Positions 44,117-53,524 of a stretch of 64,000 nucleotides of DNA are shown one piece after another. Source of the DNA: an uncultured Acetobacteroides sp. (GTDB lineage: Bacteria; Bacteroidota; Bacteroidia; Bacteroidales; ZOR0009); the NCBI RefSeq assembly GCF_963678165.1, contig NZ_OY782755.1, forward strand, positions 1,550,001 through 1,614,000, given 5' to 3'. The position numbers and the translations under genes were made by a program. The notes under the pieces were generated by a model, which was given only the letters and a program-made list of their open reading frames with translations, was not told where the DNA came from and made no database searches. The first letter of the stretch is position 1; the number at the start of each line of letters is the position of its first letter.

Positions 44117-45229
44117 TTAATGATGGTGGCGGAAATCGCTTTGGTAGATCATTCCGAAGTTGAAAGCGCCTTTTTGGGATACAGAGATTACGCCATTGGA
44201 ACTCTCGCTTTCGATGCTAAGCCTGTTGGCAAAGCCTTCTTGAGTAATCTTTAAACTTTCTCCTTTAAATTCAGCAGGACCTGAAGCGTAAGGGCTAAAT
44301 GGACTGTAGTATTTAGCAACTACGTTTCCTGTGCCTTTTTGAGTTATGTCAACATCTGGTTTTTCGTTACTCTTCCCCTTAACATATAACCAAATCAAGT
44401 TGTATTTCCCATTTTGGCTAAGATCTACATCACCACCTTTTTGAGATAGGTAGATAACGTTAAAGTTGGGGTGTGCTTGGTGTGGTTGACCATTCAAACC
44501 ATCTAGGTGATGATGTTCTTCTACATCTTGCCTAATGGTTGTTTTACCACCTCTTAATACGCCGATAGAGTAGAATGCATCTCCGTATCCATCTTGGGTA
44601 ACATTAAGTATTTCGTCGTTTCCAACTTCTAGTGGACCATATATAACGCTGGTATTGTTGTCCTGTTGGTAGTTGTGTTGAGGAGCTCCTGTAATCCCTG
44701 GATTGTGAACGTATCTGAGACCACCAACAAAATTATACATGCCTCCTTGCTTAATATTTAAGTAGCTATTGCCAAACTGAGAAGCAGAAGCTATGTTATG
44801 GTTGCCTGTTTGGGTAATTTCACCATAAGGTTGCTTGTGATGATCCTTGTCGGCTACAAAATTTGGGTGATGCTGGTCGAAGCGAACCTGCATTAAGTTT
44901 GCGTAGTTGCCATGGCCGAGTTGGTTGATTTCACCTTCGTTACCACTGCCTATTTGACAAATAAAAGCAACGTTCCTAAAGCTGAGCTTTTGTTGTGGTG
45001 CGCCATTTGTTGTTAGTGGAAAATGGTGATCATCTAGTATACCTTGGTTAATGGTAGCAGTGTTACCTGTGCCATACTGGTAGATGAACCCCCACTGCAT
45101 CCATCCTTCCTGATTTAGATTGGCAGTATTGTCATTGTTTGGCTTTGGCCCTGGGCCTGGTTTTCCGTCTTGGGCACTTACTCCAATTGCAAGCATTGCA
45201 AGCACTGCAATAATTCCTAACTTTTTCAT
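44117..45229 (-). CDS. Curlin-repeat protein 1 (interrupted, His-rich)
   Basis: About 370 residues from ATG 45229 (MKK); an in-frame ATG at 45253 adds eight. Signal peptide ends near VSAQ. Curlin-type repeats of the form NxAxIxQxGxxN are visible: NTANLNQEGW, NTATINQG, EGEINQLGHGNYANLMQ, YGEITQTGNHNIASASQFG, DVDLSQNGKYNLIW, SLKITQEGFANRLSIES. They are separated by long insertions rich in His (DDHHFP, DQHHPNF, EEHHHLDG, RHHH at the end). It resembles curlin gene 3 throughout. It would be exported by CsgG and be a minor subunit or nucleator; unproven. Confidence 0.85.
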   Translation of the reverse strand: MKKLGIIAVLAMLAIGVSAQDGKPGPGPKPNNDNTANLNQEGWMQWGFIYQYGTGNTATINQGILDDHHFPLTTNGAPQQKLSFRNVAFICQIGSGNEGEINQLGHGNYANLMQVRFDQHHPNFVADKDHHKQPYGEITQTGNHNIASASQFGNSYLNIKQGGMYNFVGGLRYVHNPGITGAPQHNYQQDNNTSVIYGPLEVGNDEILNVTQDGYGDAFYSIGVLRGGKTTIRQDVEEHHHLDGLNGQPHQAHPNFNVIYLSQKGGDVDLSQNGKYNLIWLYVKGKSNEKPDVDITQKGTGNVVAKYYSPFSPYASGPAEFKGESLKITQEGFANRLSIESESSNGVISVSQKGAFNFGMIYQSDFRHHH

Positions 45230-45280
45230 GACTCTTGATTTTTGGTTTGACATTTAAACTTTGTTTCAAACTGACAAGAG

Positions 45281-45329
45281 CAAAGGTATCTCACAGCCAA
45301 CGGTTGCTTCAATTAGGATTTTCCATACT
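45281..45329 (-). promoter_or_regulatory. Curlin 1 promoter with shared upstream box
   Basis: Read on the minus strand, TACCTTTG (45281-45288) is a perfect -7 element. Exactly 21 bases upstream is AGTATGGAAAATCCTAATTG (45310-45329), the variant of the box shared by all three curlin genes. Confidence 0.75.
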
Positions 45330-45965
45330 CTTTTGCGCTTGTTTGTTTTCCTTTTATAATGCTCTCCTAAAATTTTTTTACGTCTGCTAATTTTAAATTC
45401 GTAAGCGTTCGTTTGTATTCTATTTGTAGGCTACGTTAAGGTTTAGCTCCGGTTTTGTTATCGAATTTGTAGCTGCTATAAGTTCTTATTCCATCGTTTT
45501 CCCTTCAAAAATTCAGATTTCTTAAAAGGCTATGGGGGAATACCCTACAATTTTGGTAAAAACGTTAACTCCCGCTTTCGCGTTTTGAAGGGCTTTAGTA
45601 AAAGATTGCACTTTTTTTAGGGGTATTTGTATTGCGAGCAGCGTTAAGGCGTAACCTTTTGTTTTTTAGGATTTCGGAAGGCCTTCCTTCGTTGTGGCGC
45701 TGGGGGAATACCGAAATATCGACGGTTTTCGAACACCCAGCGTATGAATCACGATTTGCCAGATTAAATGATGTATGGAGGTATTTTCAAGCATGGCAGG
45801 CTAAATGGCGTTCAATGACTCCCTCGGTGGAATAGGTGAAACACGTCGAATTAGAGATTCAGCTATTGAGGGTTCTGGTATGTGATGCTGCTCCTTTTGT
45901 GATCGTTGAAACGTAGTTTTGCTCCTGCTGAACTCAGGATGCTACGAATCTGTAGGGGCTAGAAT

Positions 45966-46001
45966 AAAACAAGGCCGAGCTGCGTTAGCTCGGCCTTGTT
46001 G
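45966..46001 (-). terminator. Terminator of DUF6261-like gene 3
   Basis: A strong stem, AACAAGGCCGAGCT/AGCTCGGCCTTGTT, followed by TTTATTC on the minus strand. Confidence 0.85.
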
Positions 46002-46017
46002 GGGGGGGGCGTACTGT

Positions 46018-46770
46018 CTATTCGTTGCTATCGAGCTTCTTTGGCTCCTTCTTGGCCTTGGCCGCAAGCGTTTGGCGGGTGCGCAGCTGCTGCATTACAA
46101 GGTCAATTTCGTGGTTGATTTTGGTAATCAGCTCGTCGTATTCGGGCTTGGGATCCACCAGGCTAAGCGCATCGAGCATCTCCAGAATGCCGGCGCTCTG
46201 CTTGCGGGCTACCTTTGCCAGCTCGTAGGCTGCAACCTGCTCCGACTCCTTTACCTTCATATCGCTAACGAGGCTGTACTCCTTCTCGAACTCAGCCTGT
46301 GCGGCCATTACGGCATCCCACATTAGCTTGGCGTTAAGCGTCTGTAGGGCGGCAATGTAGCGTTCGTTGGTGGTAAACAGGTTGTTTAGCCCGTATAGCG
46401 CCGATGTTTCCTTGTCGAGCTTCATGCTCTGTACGTTTCCGGCATCCTTAAGCGCCTTGTGGATGAGGTTGGCGGCCTCGTTGATGGCCGGGTTGGAGCT
46501 GTGGGTGAAGGCCTCGGTAAAGGTCAAAAAGCAGAGGTATTCGCTGTCGCGTTTTGTGTCTTTTGCCTTCTTGTTCTTGGTTTCGATGATGTAGGTTGGG
46601 CTCGACATTACCCCCTCCATGTCGGCCATGGTCTTCGAGAGGCCCGTTACCAGCTCCTTAAGCCTGGCGTTGAGGTTTGGAATTGGGCTGAACAATGCCA
46701 GCATCAGCTTGATGAAGTTGAACACTTCGCCAACTTGCATCTTGGTTAGGTAAACTGAATTTGTTTTCAT
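46018..46770 (-). CDS. DUF6261-like protein, paralog 3
   Basis: 250 residues, helical and charged, no signal peptide. Pattern shared with the other two: TKRDSEYLCFLTFTEAFTH (about 71-89), SALYGLNNLFTTNERYIAALQTLN (about 121-144), KPEYDELITKINHEIDLVMQQLRTRQTLAAKAKKE (about 206-240). It ends with a Lys-rich tail. Its 5' side carries an exact 41-bp array (46971-47298). It separates curlin gene 1 from curlin gene 2, though nothing in its sequence suggests a curli role. Confidence 0.7.
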   Translation of the reverse strand: MKTNSVYLTKMQVGEVFNFIKLMLALFSPIPNLNARLKELVTGLSKTMADMEGVMSSPTYIIETKNKKAKDTKRDSEYLCFLTFTEAFTHSSNPAINEAANLIHKALKDAGNVQSMKLDKETSALYGLNNLFTTNERYIAALQTLNAKLMWDAVMAAQAEFEKEYSLVSDMKVKESEQVAAYELAKVARKQSAGILEMLDALSLVDPKPEYDELITKINHEIDLVMQQLRTRQTLAAKAKKEPKKLDSNE

Positions 46771-46970
46771 ACGGATTTTGTTTTTTTATTGCGTGTTAAA
46801 TAAGAATAAAATATTAGACATTTCCAACTGCTACACAAAAAAACAGCTGCATAAATTAATGGTGTTAGGTTTGGCTTATTCTGCTTATGGGTGGGGCGTA
46901 GGCTTCGGCGGTTGATCACCCCTTTGGGGGGGCGTATCGCTGCTCCTCTTCTTTAGGATGGCCTGCCCGC

Positions 46971-47298
46971 GTAAATTATTTGAGCCTTTTTTGGGGAGAA
47001 AACATGTCCTCGTAATTTATTTGGGGCTTTTTTTCGTGAAAAACATGCCCGTGTAAGCTATTTGAGGGCATTTCTAACGGCGAAGGCTTTCGCGTAAATT
47101 ATTTGAGCCTCTTTTGGGGAGAAAACATGTCCGTGTAAATTATTTGGGGCTTTTTTTCGTGAAAGACATGCCCGTGTAAGTTATTTGGGGGCGTTTCTAG
47201 CGGCGAAGGCCTTCGCGTAAAATATTCGAGTTTTTTTCTGAAGGAAGGCATGCTCGCGTAGCTTATTTGGGGCCGTTTTCGGCGAAAGGCTGCTTGTC
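46971..47298. repeat. Tandem array B, 8 units of exactly 41 bp
   Basis: Units start with GTA at 46971, 47012, 47053, 47094, 47135, 47176, 47217 and 47258. All have GTA(A) followed by TATTTG or TATTCG. Units 1-3 and 4-6 form an ABC-ABC pattern (123-bp period): A has GAGCC...GGGGAGAAAACATG, B has GGGGCTTTTTTTCGTG, C ends CGGCGAAGGC. The array lies 200 bases upstream of the DUF6261-like gene at 46770. Confidence 0.92.
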
Positions 47299-47505
47299 GG
47301 AGGGCTGCGGGTGCCTGCTTGTGGGCAAAGGTGTTTTCCTGTAAAGTGCTAGTGCGTGCTTCTAAGCAGAAAGGAAGCGCACTCTAGTGCTGTCGCTACA
47401 TTTCGCGTAAGCGGACGGCGTATGGCCGCTTTACATTGCTGCCTAAATTATTTTTTGCATTATCAGCGTGTGCGTTGTAGGCGTTGCACCTGCGGGAATA
47501 TACAC

Positions 47506-47543
47506 GAAAACCCCCGGATGGTACAGGGACTCATCCGGGGGTG
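47506..47543 (-). terminator. Terminator of curlin gene 2
   Basis: The stem ACCCCCGGATG/CATCCGGGGGT, followed by TTTTCG on the minus strand. Confidence 0.85.
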
Positions 47544-47622
47544 TTAATACTAGTGTCGTGTCACACTTGAAGCAATGTTTTTGGCTGTAGTATTTCCGTA
47601 CGGCTACCGCCAAAGAGCGCCG

Positions 47623-49143
47623 TTAGTGCTGTACGATGATTCCTACGTTCCAATTTCCTACTTGCTTAACATTCATAGTGCTGTTAACCGATGTACCCAT
47701 CACGGTTAGCTTGTTGAAGTGGCCAATTTGGTCAACATCCAGCTTGTTTCCGAACCATATAACTGCAGGAGTAACTAGGTTGTGGCTTCCAACTTGGTTG
47801 ATGTCTGCAGTGCTATTAGACATTTGGACTAAGTTGGCCTCGTTCATATGGCCCATTTGGGTGATGGTGCCCGTTGCTTTCCATGACATGGATGGATGGG
47901 TAATCGATGCTTGGTTGCCCCAGCCGTTTTGGTTGATGGTAGCCACCCCAAAGAATCCGTACTGCTCGATCTTAGCTACGTTTGGTGCCATCCACTTGCC
48001 GCCGGTTTGGGTGATAGATGCATTGTTGAGAATCCCAACCTGGAAGATGAATGCCATGTGGTTCTTCCCGTTTTGATCAATGGTTGCTGTATTAAGCCAT
48101 CCAAGCTGATCAATGGTTGCGAACAGGTGCTTGCCGTGTTGCTTGATGCTTGCGGTGTTGAACAGCCCTGCTTGAAGGATATTGGCATGAACATCGGTGC
48201 TGTTTTGGAATATAAAGGCAGAGTTGAACCAACCAGGTTGGGTGATGCTAGCCGTAGAAAGAACCGTGTTGGTTTGGCTAATGGTAGCATTGTTGAAGTA
48301 GCCAGGCTGAGTGATAGCAGCAGCACTTGCAAAAGTCATGGTTTGGGTGATGGTACCGGTATTGTGGCCACCTGTTTGGTTGATATCGGCATTGGATAGT
48401 GCAGCCCTAGTTTGGTCGATGGTAGCAACGTTCCTGTGGTTGGCTTGTAATATGTTAGCGGTGCTATAGACTGAACCAGTTTGGCCTATGGTTGCCGTAT
48501 TGTTCTTGCCTTGCTGTACAATATTGCCAAGTACATACATGTTGCCAATTTGGGTGATGGTAGCAACGTTATCCTTGCTGTTGGGTACTTGCATAATTAC
48601 CGCAGTGCTTAGGCCTCCAAGGGTTTGAGAGATGGTTGCCATGTTATGCCTGCCGAACTGGGTGATTAGGGCATTGTCAGCCACATCTTCTGTTTGAGAG
48701 ATGGTGGCGATATTGTTCCTGCCGTACTGCATAATATCGGCGTCATCAGCTAACGATTTTGTTTGGTCGATGGTAGCATTAAGCCTCATACCCTTCTGAA
48801 CAATTTTAGCATCCGATGGCATTGGGAAGAACCACCAGCCATCCATGGTTTGGTTGATTGTGGCGTTGTTGCCCCATCCTACTTGGTCGATTTCGGCTTT
48901 GCTAAACAACGAGAACTTTTGGTTAGTTGTTGCAACGTTGTGCTTGCCTAACTGGTTGATAAAGCCTTTTAAGAACAAACCATTGTACTGGTTAACGTTG
49001 GCCATATTATCTTGCCCTATTTGGGTGATAAAGCCAAAGCCATAGTAGTTGTTGATTTGGTTAAGATTTGCAGTGTTGTTTTGCGCAAATGCTGCAGCTC
49101 CAATCAACATTAGTCCTAACAGTAGGCCAGTTGTCTTTTTCAT
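47623..49143 (-). CDS. Curlin-repeat protein 2 (about 20 near-regular repeats)
   Basis: 506 residues from ATG 49143; ATG 49167 adds eight. Signal peptide ends near AAAFAQ. The mature protein is almost wholly about 20 repeats of 22-23 residues with the frame (N)NxATIxQ...AxIxQxG, for example NNIATISQTEDVADNALITQ and FNTASIKQHGKHLFATIDQ. Each repeat has the two Q/N-capped strands of the curlin fold; E. coli CsgA has five. It is the likely main fibre subunit, exported by CsgG. The gene stands alone with its own promoter and terminator. Confidence 0.92.
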   Translation of the reverse strand: MKKTTGLLLGLMLIGAAAFAQNNTANLNQINNYYGFGFITQIGQDNMANVNQYNGLFLKGFINQLGKHNVATTNQKFSLFSKAEIDQVGWGNNATINQTMDGWWFFPMPSDAKIVQKGMRLNATIDQTKSLADDADIMQYGRNNIATISQTEDVADNALITQFGRHNMATISQTLGGLSTAVIMQVPNSKDNVATITQIGNMYVLGNIVQQGKNNTATIGQTGSVYSTANILQANHRNVATIDQTRAALSNADINQTGGHNTGTITQTMTFASAAAITQPGYFNNATISQTNTVLSTASITQPGWFNSAFIFQNSTDVHANILQAGLFNTASIKQHGKHLFATIDQLGWLNTATIDQNGKNHMAFIFQVGILNNASITQTGGKWMAPNVAKIEQYGFFGVATINQNGWGNQASITHPSMSWKATGTITQMGHMNEANLVQMSNSTADINQVGSHNLVTPAVIWFGNKLDVDQIGHFNKLTVMGTSVNSTMNVKQVGNWNVGIIVQH

Positions 49144-49187
49144 GATCTTAAATTTTTGGTTCGACAATAAAAATTTACTGACAGGAG

Positions 49188-49236
49188 CAAATGTATGCTG
49201 CCGTCAAGGCGCACCACAATTAGGTATTTCCATATT
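49188..49236 (-). promoter_or_regulatory. Curlin 2 promoter with shared upstream box
   Basis: Minus strand: TACATTTG (49188-49195) is a perfect -7 element; AATATGGAAATACCTAATTG (49217-49236) lies 21 bases upstream, identical in 20 bases to the curlin 3 box. Confidence 0.8.
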
Positions 49237-49897
49237 CTTTAATTGAAATTTAATTGATGTTTTTAAATTGGCTTGCTGTTCTAATTAAATAGCATTATTT
49301 GTGTAACATGAGCGAGGAATGAGCATTTGTTTAATTAACGATAATCAAATTCGATAAACGTTGGTTAATGCGGAGTGCATTTTTAGTGTTGCCCAACATT
49401 CAGGGTGGATGTTTAGCTGGGCTAAACCCTATGCTTATGCATGGAGTTGCTCCATTTGATGCCTCTTTTGGGCTGAAGTTTGTGTAAATTTAAGCATCGT
49501 TTTTCAGAACCTGCATAAATTAGCGTATAAGATGGATGTGGGCTGTTTTTGATCGGTTGTTGTAACGTAAGTTGGATAATTGATGTAATGGTATTTGAAC
49601 GCAAGTTAAATGCTCGATTAAATCGTATATATTAAGAGCGATGTTAAAGAGTTAATGGTAACATTTGTATGAGAAATATTTCCTAATGTGAATTGTAATT
49701 TATTGGTTGTTTTAAGTGCAGCGCAAATCGATGCTTTAAATTGTTAATTGGTGATTTGTTTAAGCATTAATTATGGTGGTTTTTGTAACAAAAAATGGTC
49801 GTCTATCAGTTGTGCGTTTGATGGGTGCTGTAGAGGCAGCTGCATGCAGGATATCTACCGAGGTGGGTAGCGCCTAGCGCAGCTAGCTATGGCACAA

Positions 49898-49930
49898 AGA
49901 AAACCCCGGATGTACGGTTCATCCGGGGCT
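49898..49930 (-). terminator. Terminator of curlin gene 3
   Basis: The stem CCCCGGATG/CATCCGGGG, followed by TTTTCTTTG on the minus strand. It resembles the curlin 2 terminator. Confidence 0.85.
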
Positions 49931-49989
49931 GTCAGCACATGAAATTAGATTAATGCATTATCCTAACGTCATTGTTTCGGATTGTAAAG

Positions 49990-51144
49990 TTATTGTTGGC
50001 AACCTGCGCAGTAGCCCGTAAACATATGTTGGTAGCCAATGCCTTTTTGAACAATCATACCAAAGTTGTTCGATCCGTTTTGGGTAGCAATAATGGTGTT
50101 GTTCCATCCATCGCTTTCAATGCTTAGCCTGTTGTGGTCTCCAGTTTGTTTAACATCTAATAGTTTTCCGTTAAACTCAGCAGCTCCAGTGCCGCAATCA
50201 TCGCATGGTCCATTGAATTTGGCAACATAGTTCTTGTAGCCGTTTTGTTCAATTTTTACGGTTGGCCCATTTGGATCTCCATGTAGCACGTCTATATCTA
50301 GGATAATCCGGTTCTTTCTGCCATTTTGCGATAGCATTGCATTACCGCCAGCTTGTTCAAGCCAAATTGCGTTGTAGTCGAGTTGGGCGTGGTGGTGCTT
50401 GTCAAAGGTCTTGTTGTTCCAAGTTCCATCATTACCTTGGATGATGGTTCTTGTGCCTTTTAGTACGCCAACACCAAAGAAGAATTCTCCTTCGCCTGTT
50501 TGGGTGATGCTAGCAGCATCCCATTTCTGGTTTTCGCCAATAATTAAAGGCGTAAACATAAAGTTAGGACAGCAGCTTTGTGCGTAGCTGTACTGCGATA
50601 GTGGATAGCAGCAGTTAACAAAGCCCATAGAGCCGCCAATAAAGTTATGCTCGCCCCCTTGGACAATGTTTAATACGCTACCACTTAGTTGAAGAACTGA
50701 TGCAATGTTGTGGCTCCCTGTTTGGGTAATAGTACCAATGGCTCCGGGTTTTGGGCCTTGATGGCTGTTTACAATGTCAGCATATGGGCCACCATGATAC
50801 CAGCCCCAGTTAAGCTGCCATAAGGTTGCTAGGTTGCCATGTCCTGATTGGTTGATGGTACCTTCGTTGTTGAACCCAATTTGCGTAATAAAAGCGGTGT
50901 TGCCGTAGCTGCCAGTTTGATGGTTCATTACACCTTCTCCTGTTGGAGCTGCTATCATACCTTGATTTATGGTAGCTTTATTGGCATCTCCAAACTGGTA
51001 GATAAACCCCCATTGCTTCCATCCTTGTTGATTAAGGTTGGCTTCATTACCCTTTGCTGGGGTTGGTTGTGGATGATTAAATTCCTGCGCACTCACGCCG
51101 ATTGCAAGCATTGCAAACACTACAATAATTCCGAACTTTTTCAT
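49990..51144 (-). CDS. Curlin-repeat protein 3 (interrupted, eight cysteines)
   Basis: 384 residues from ATG 51144; ATG 51168 adds eight. Signal ends near VSAQ. It is a paralog of curlin 1 in the same order of blocks: NEANLNQQGWKQWGFIYQFG, NKATINQGMI, EGTINQSGHGNLATLWQ, IGTITQTGSHNIASVLQ, AMLSQNGRKNRI, LLDVKQTGDHNRLSIESDGW. It carries eight Cys in four pairs (NCCYP, SCCPN, CDDCG, CAGC near the end), unusual for an extracellular amyloid subunit. Role as minor subunit or nucleator is inferred. Confidence 0.85.
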   Translation of the reverse strand: MKKFGIIVVFAMLAIGVSAQEFNHPQPTPAKGNEANLNQQGWKQWGFIYQFGDANKATINQGMIAAPTGEGVMNHQTGSYGNTAFITQIGFNNEGTINQSGHGNLATLWQLNWGWYHGGPYADIVNSHQGPKPGAIGTITQTGSHNIASVLQLSGSVLNIVQGGEHNFIGGSMGFVNCCYPLSQYSYAQSCCPNFMFTPLIIGENQKWDAASITQTGEGEFFFGVGVLKGTRTIIQGNDGTWNNKTFDKHHHAQLDYNAIWLEQAGGNAMLSQNGRKNRIILDIDVLHGDPNGPTVKIEQNGYKNYVAKFNGPCDDCGTGAAEFNGKLLDVKQTGDHNRLSIESDGWNNTIIATQNGSNNFGMIVQKGIGYQHMFTGYCAGCQQ

Positions 51145-52311
51145 AATACAAAATTTTTGGTTCGACAATAAATTTCTACTGACAGGACAAAGTTATTCCG
51201 CCGCTGAAGCTCGAATCAATTAGGTATTTCCATATTAATTGTTAGCGTCTTGTTAATCGGTAAATGGCGATTTTATATTTCTGATTAAATAATATTTGTT
51301 GTGCTTTTTATGAGAGAAATAAAATATTATTAAATAGATATTCACTTGTTTTATTAAATTCCAGTTAAATTAATTAATAAATTATTTAATATTCTGGTTG
51401 TATTGCTAATGATGATTGATGGGGATTTCCTATGTGAAAAGGCTTTTATGTGTACTTGTGTACTTGCTTTATTTGAAATTTTAATGAATTATTATTAGGT
51501 GATATGCTTGTTGTGTTATTTAGCAAATGCATTGTTTTGTTTGTTTAGATAATACTGTTATTGAGGTGTTGAAAATACTAATTACTCTTGCAAATGTTAA
51601 TGGTTAGTTAAGTAGTAGATAATTTTAGTTTGTGTTTTGTTATTGTCGTGTTAATGGTTAAGTAAAATGTAATTATATTATTTGAAATAGTGAATTGTAA
51701 TTTGTTTAATATTTATAGGTTAAAACGATGCGAATATTTTTGGTTTTGTTGGAGTATAATTCAGTATTATTTATGTGAATTTACACAATAATAGAGATGG
51801 TCGTGTTTTACAAATAACAGAATTGCGTAGTTTGTAGAATAAGTGTGTTGGTGTTCATGGTGTTCGCGTGTGGGATATGATGAGCTTTTGTCTGAAAAGC
51901 AGCTTAGTAATTTGAAGAGTTTATAAGGAATGGGGTTAATTTTTTAGGTAATCATCTTGTTGCTCTCTTCTGGGGTGCTCATAGAACATGCAATGAGCAT
52001 TAGAAAATCGTACAGATCGCTTTAATACGCTGAACTAAGCCATAAAAGCAGGTGTGCTCGGTTAAAACGGTTAAATAAATCTAAACAGTTCGGAAGTTTT
52101 TGTTTTTGGTTTGCTTTTGAATTTAATGGCAACTGAGGTCGGCGTGTTTTAAACTATAGCTGATATTTTTATTATCGTTGAATACGGTAATGGCTATTGG
52201 GCTAGACGCTATTATTTAACTATCCCCCCTTCGAAAATAGGGGGTGGTGGATCGTTTCCTTATTTTTCTACCTTGCATCCGAGGAACGAAGCGTGTTTAA
52301 ATTTATATACT
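51145..52311. other. A/T-rich 1.2-kb gene-free region
   Basis: 1167 bases between divergent curlin 3 and the aminotransferase gene. The first 100 bases carry the curlin 3 promoter. The rest is visibly A/T-rich with recurring TTAATTAA/TTTAATATT words and no supportable gene. A partial REP-like word (TATCCCCCCTTCG) lies at 52223. Confidence 0.55.
51188..51236 (-). promoter_or_regulatory. Curlin 3 promoter with shared upstream box
   Basis: Minus strand: TAACTTTG (51188-51195) is a perfect -7 element; AATATGGAAATACCTAATTG (51217-51236) lies 21 bases upstream. Confidence 0.8.
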
Positions 52312-53433
52312 ATGGAAGTAATTGTAAGTGGCACCGAGCAATGTGCTATTGTTGAAATTGGCGATTTAGTTCGTCGCTTAACTCAGGAGACAGGCCAAGA
52401 ATACCTTGCCTTGAACAGAGGAATCAATGCTGTAGTAAACATTGATTTGAGCGAGGTAGTCAAATCGATCGATTTCAATTCTCCCGAAATTCAGATTTAT
52501 CCACCAACAACAGGTTTCCCTGCGCTTAAGGATGCGATAAATAAGGAATTCTTTGGAGGTAAAACCAATCCTGCCCAGATTTCGGTTACGGGAGGCGGGA
52601 TGGCTGCAATTGATATGGCCTTCCAAACAGTAAAGGTTGATAAAGTATACGTTCCAGAAATTATTTGGGAGTCGTACTTTATGATTATGCAGATGCGAGG
52701 GAAGACGCCTGGCCTGTACCACTCGCTATCGTCGCTAAAGGGGATGATAGATGAGCTCCGTGGTAATGCCGTGCTAATCTGCGATCCAAGCAACCCTGTT
52801 GGCGACAAGTACGACGACGAAAAGTTGTTCGAACTAATTAAATTCCTAAACGATAACGATGTGGTAGTTTTTTGTGACTGCCCATACCGTCGTATCTTTA
52901 AAGGTGCCGATGACAACTTCTACGAACGTCTTCTTCCTCTCGAAAATGTGATTATTACCGAAAGTTTCAGCAAGTCGGTTGGTCTTAGCGGTATGCGTCT
53001 AGGGTTTATCCATTGTAATAATCCGTTGTTCAATAAGGAAATTTTGCTACGATTACTCTTTGCTACAAATGGAATTAACGGCTTTGCTCAGCAGCTAGTT
53101 TTACGACTTCTTACTACCGAAGAGGGGAAAAAGGCTGTTGCCGATTTCAAGCAAAAAACAGTTGAGGGTATCACCAAGAATATTGCATACCTACGTGAAA
53201 AAGGGTTCTTGGCAGAGGAGTTTTACCAAGAGTCGACTCCTGTTGGTATTTTTACCATTCTGAACTTGAACTATGATGTGCTAATGGAGCACCATATTGC
53301 AAGCGTTTCTTTACGCTTTTTTGCGAAGGAGATGGAAAGTGCTGATAAGTATGCTCGCGTATGCGTATCAGTTCCTCACGAGAAGTTGAAAAGATTCTTT
53401 GAACCATTAGAAGGGTTAGTTGCATCGAAGTAA
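52312..53433 (+). CDS. PLP-dependent aminotransferase (class I/II)
   Basis: 373 residues from ATG 52312. Fold type I hallmarks are YPPTTGFPALKDAI (about 64-77), the PLP-phosphate loop TGGGMAAIDMAF (about 92-103), DPSNPVGDKYD (about 157-167), the internal aldimine lysine in ITESFSKSVGLSGMRLGF (about 216-233) and a C-terminal RVCVSVPHEKL. The amino donor and product are unknown. It is cytoplasmic and transcribed alone. Confidence 0.88.
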   Translation: MEVIVSGTEQCAIVEIGDLVRRLTQETGQEYLALNRGINAVVNIDLSEVVKSIDFNSPEIQIYPPTTGFPALKDAINKEFFGGKTNPAQISVTGGGMAAIDMAFQTVKVDKVYVPEIIWESYFMIMQMRGKTPGLYHSLSSLKGMIDELRGNAVLICDPSNPVGDKYDDEKLFELIKFLNDNDVVVFCDCPYRRIFKGADDNFYERLLPLENVIITESFSKSVGLSGMRLGFIHCNNPLFNKEILLRLLFATNGINGFAQQLVLRLLTTEEGKKAVADFKQKTVEGITKNIAYLREKGFLAEEFYQESTPVGIFTILNLNYDVLMEHHIASVSLRFFAKEMESADKYARVCVSVPHEKLKRFFEPLEGLVASK

Positions 53434-53457
53434 TGGTTTTTTGAAATATTTATTCTT

Positions 53458-53489
53458 ATCCCCACAAGCAAAGGTTTGTGGGGATTTTT
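53458..53489 (+). terminator. Terminator of aminotransferase gene
   Basis: The stem ATCCCCACAA/TTGTGGGGAT is followed by five T. Confidence 0.85.
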
Positions 53490-53524
53490 GTTAGAAATCA
53501 GCTGAGTTGTTTAGTCATTATTTG

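Larger units (their letters stand above)
45230..46017. other. Upstream region of curlin gene 1
   Basis: 788 bases. The first 100 hold the curlin 1 promoter; the last 50 hold the terminator of the third DUF6261-like gene. A 67-codon frame at 45632-45835 has no ribosome-binding site or recognisable motif and I do not call it a gene. Confidence 0.5.
46771..47622. other. Intergenic region with 41-bp array B
   Basis: 852 bases between the third DUF6261-like gene and curlin gene 2. The array fills 46971-47298. The rest holds the curlin 2 terminator. No gene is seen. Confidence 0.6.
49144..49989. other. Upstream region of curlin gene 2
   Basis: 846 bases. The first 100 contain the curlin 2 promoter; the end has the curlin 3 terminator at 49898. 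The middle is A/T-rich with no convincing gene (a 60-codon minus frame at 49422-49604 has no support). Confidence 0.5.

Noticed and set aside
45632..45835. 67-codon gene upstream of curlin 1
   Set aside because: Non-ATG start, no ribosome-binding site, no recognisable motif.
47636..48399. Plus-strand frames inside curlin gene 2
   Set aside because: Antisense shadows caused by the repeated coding sequence.
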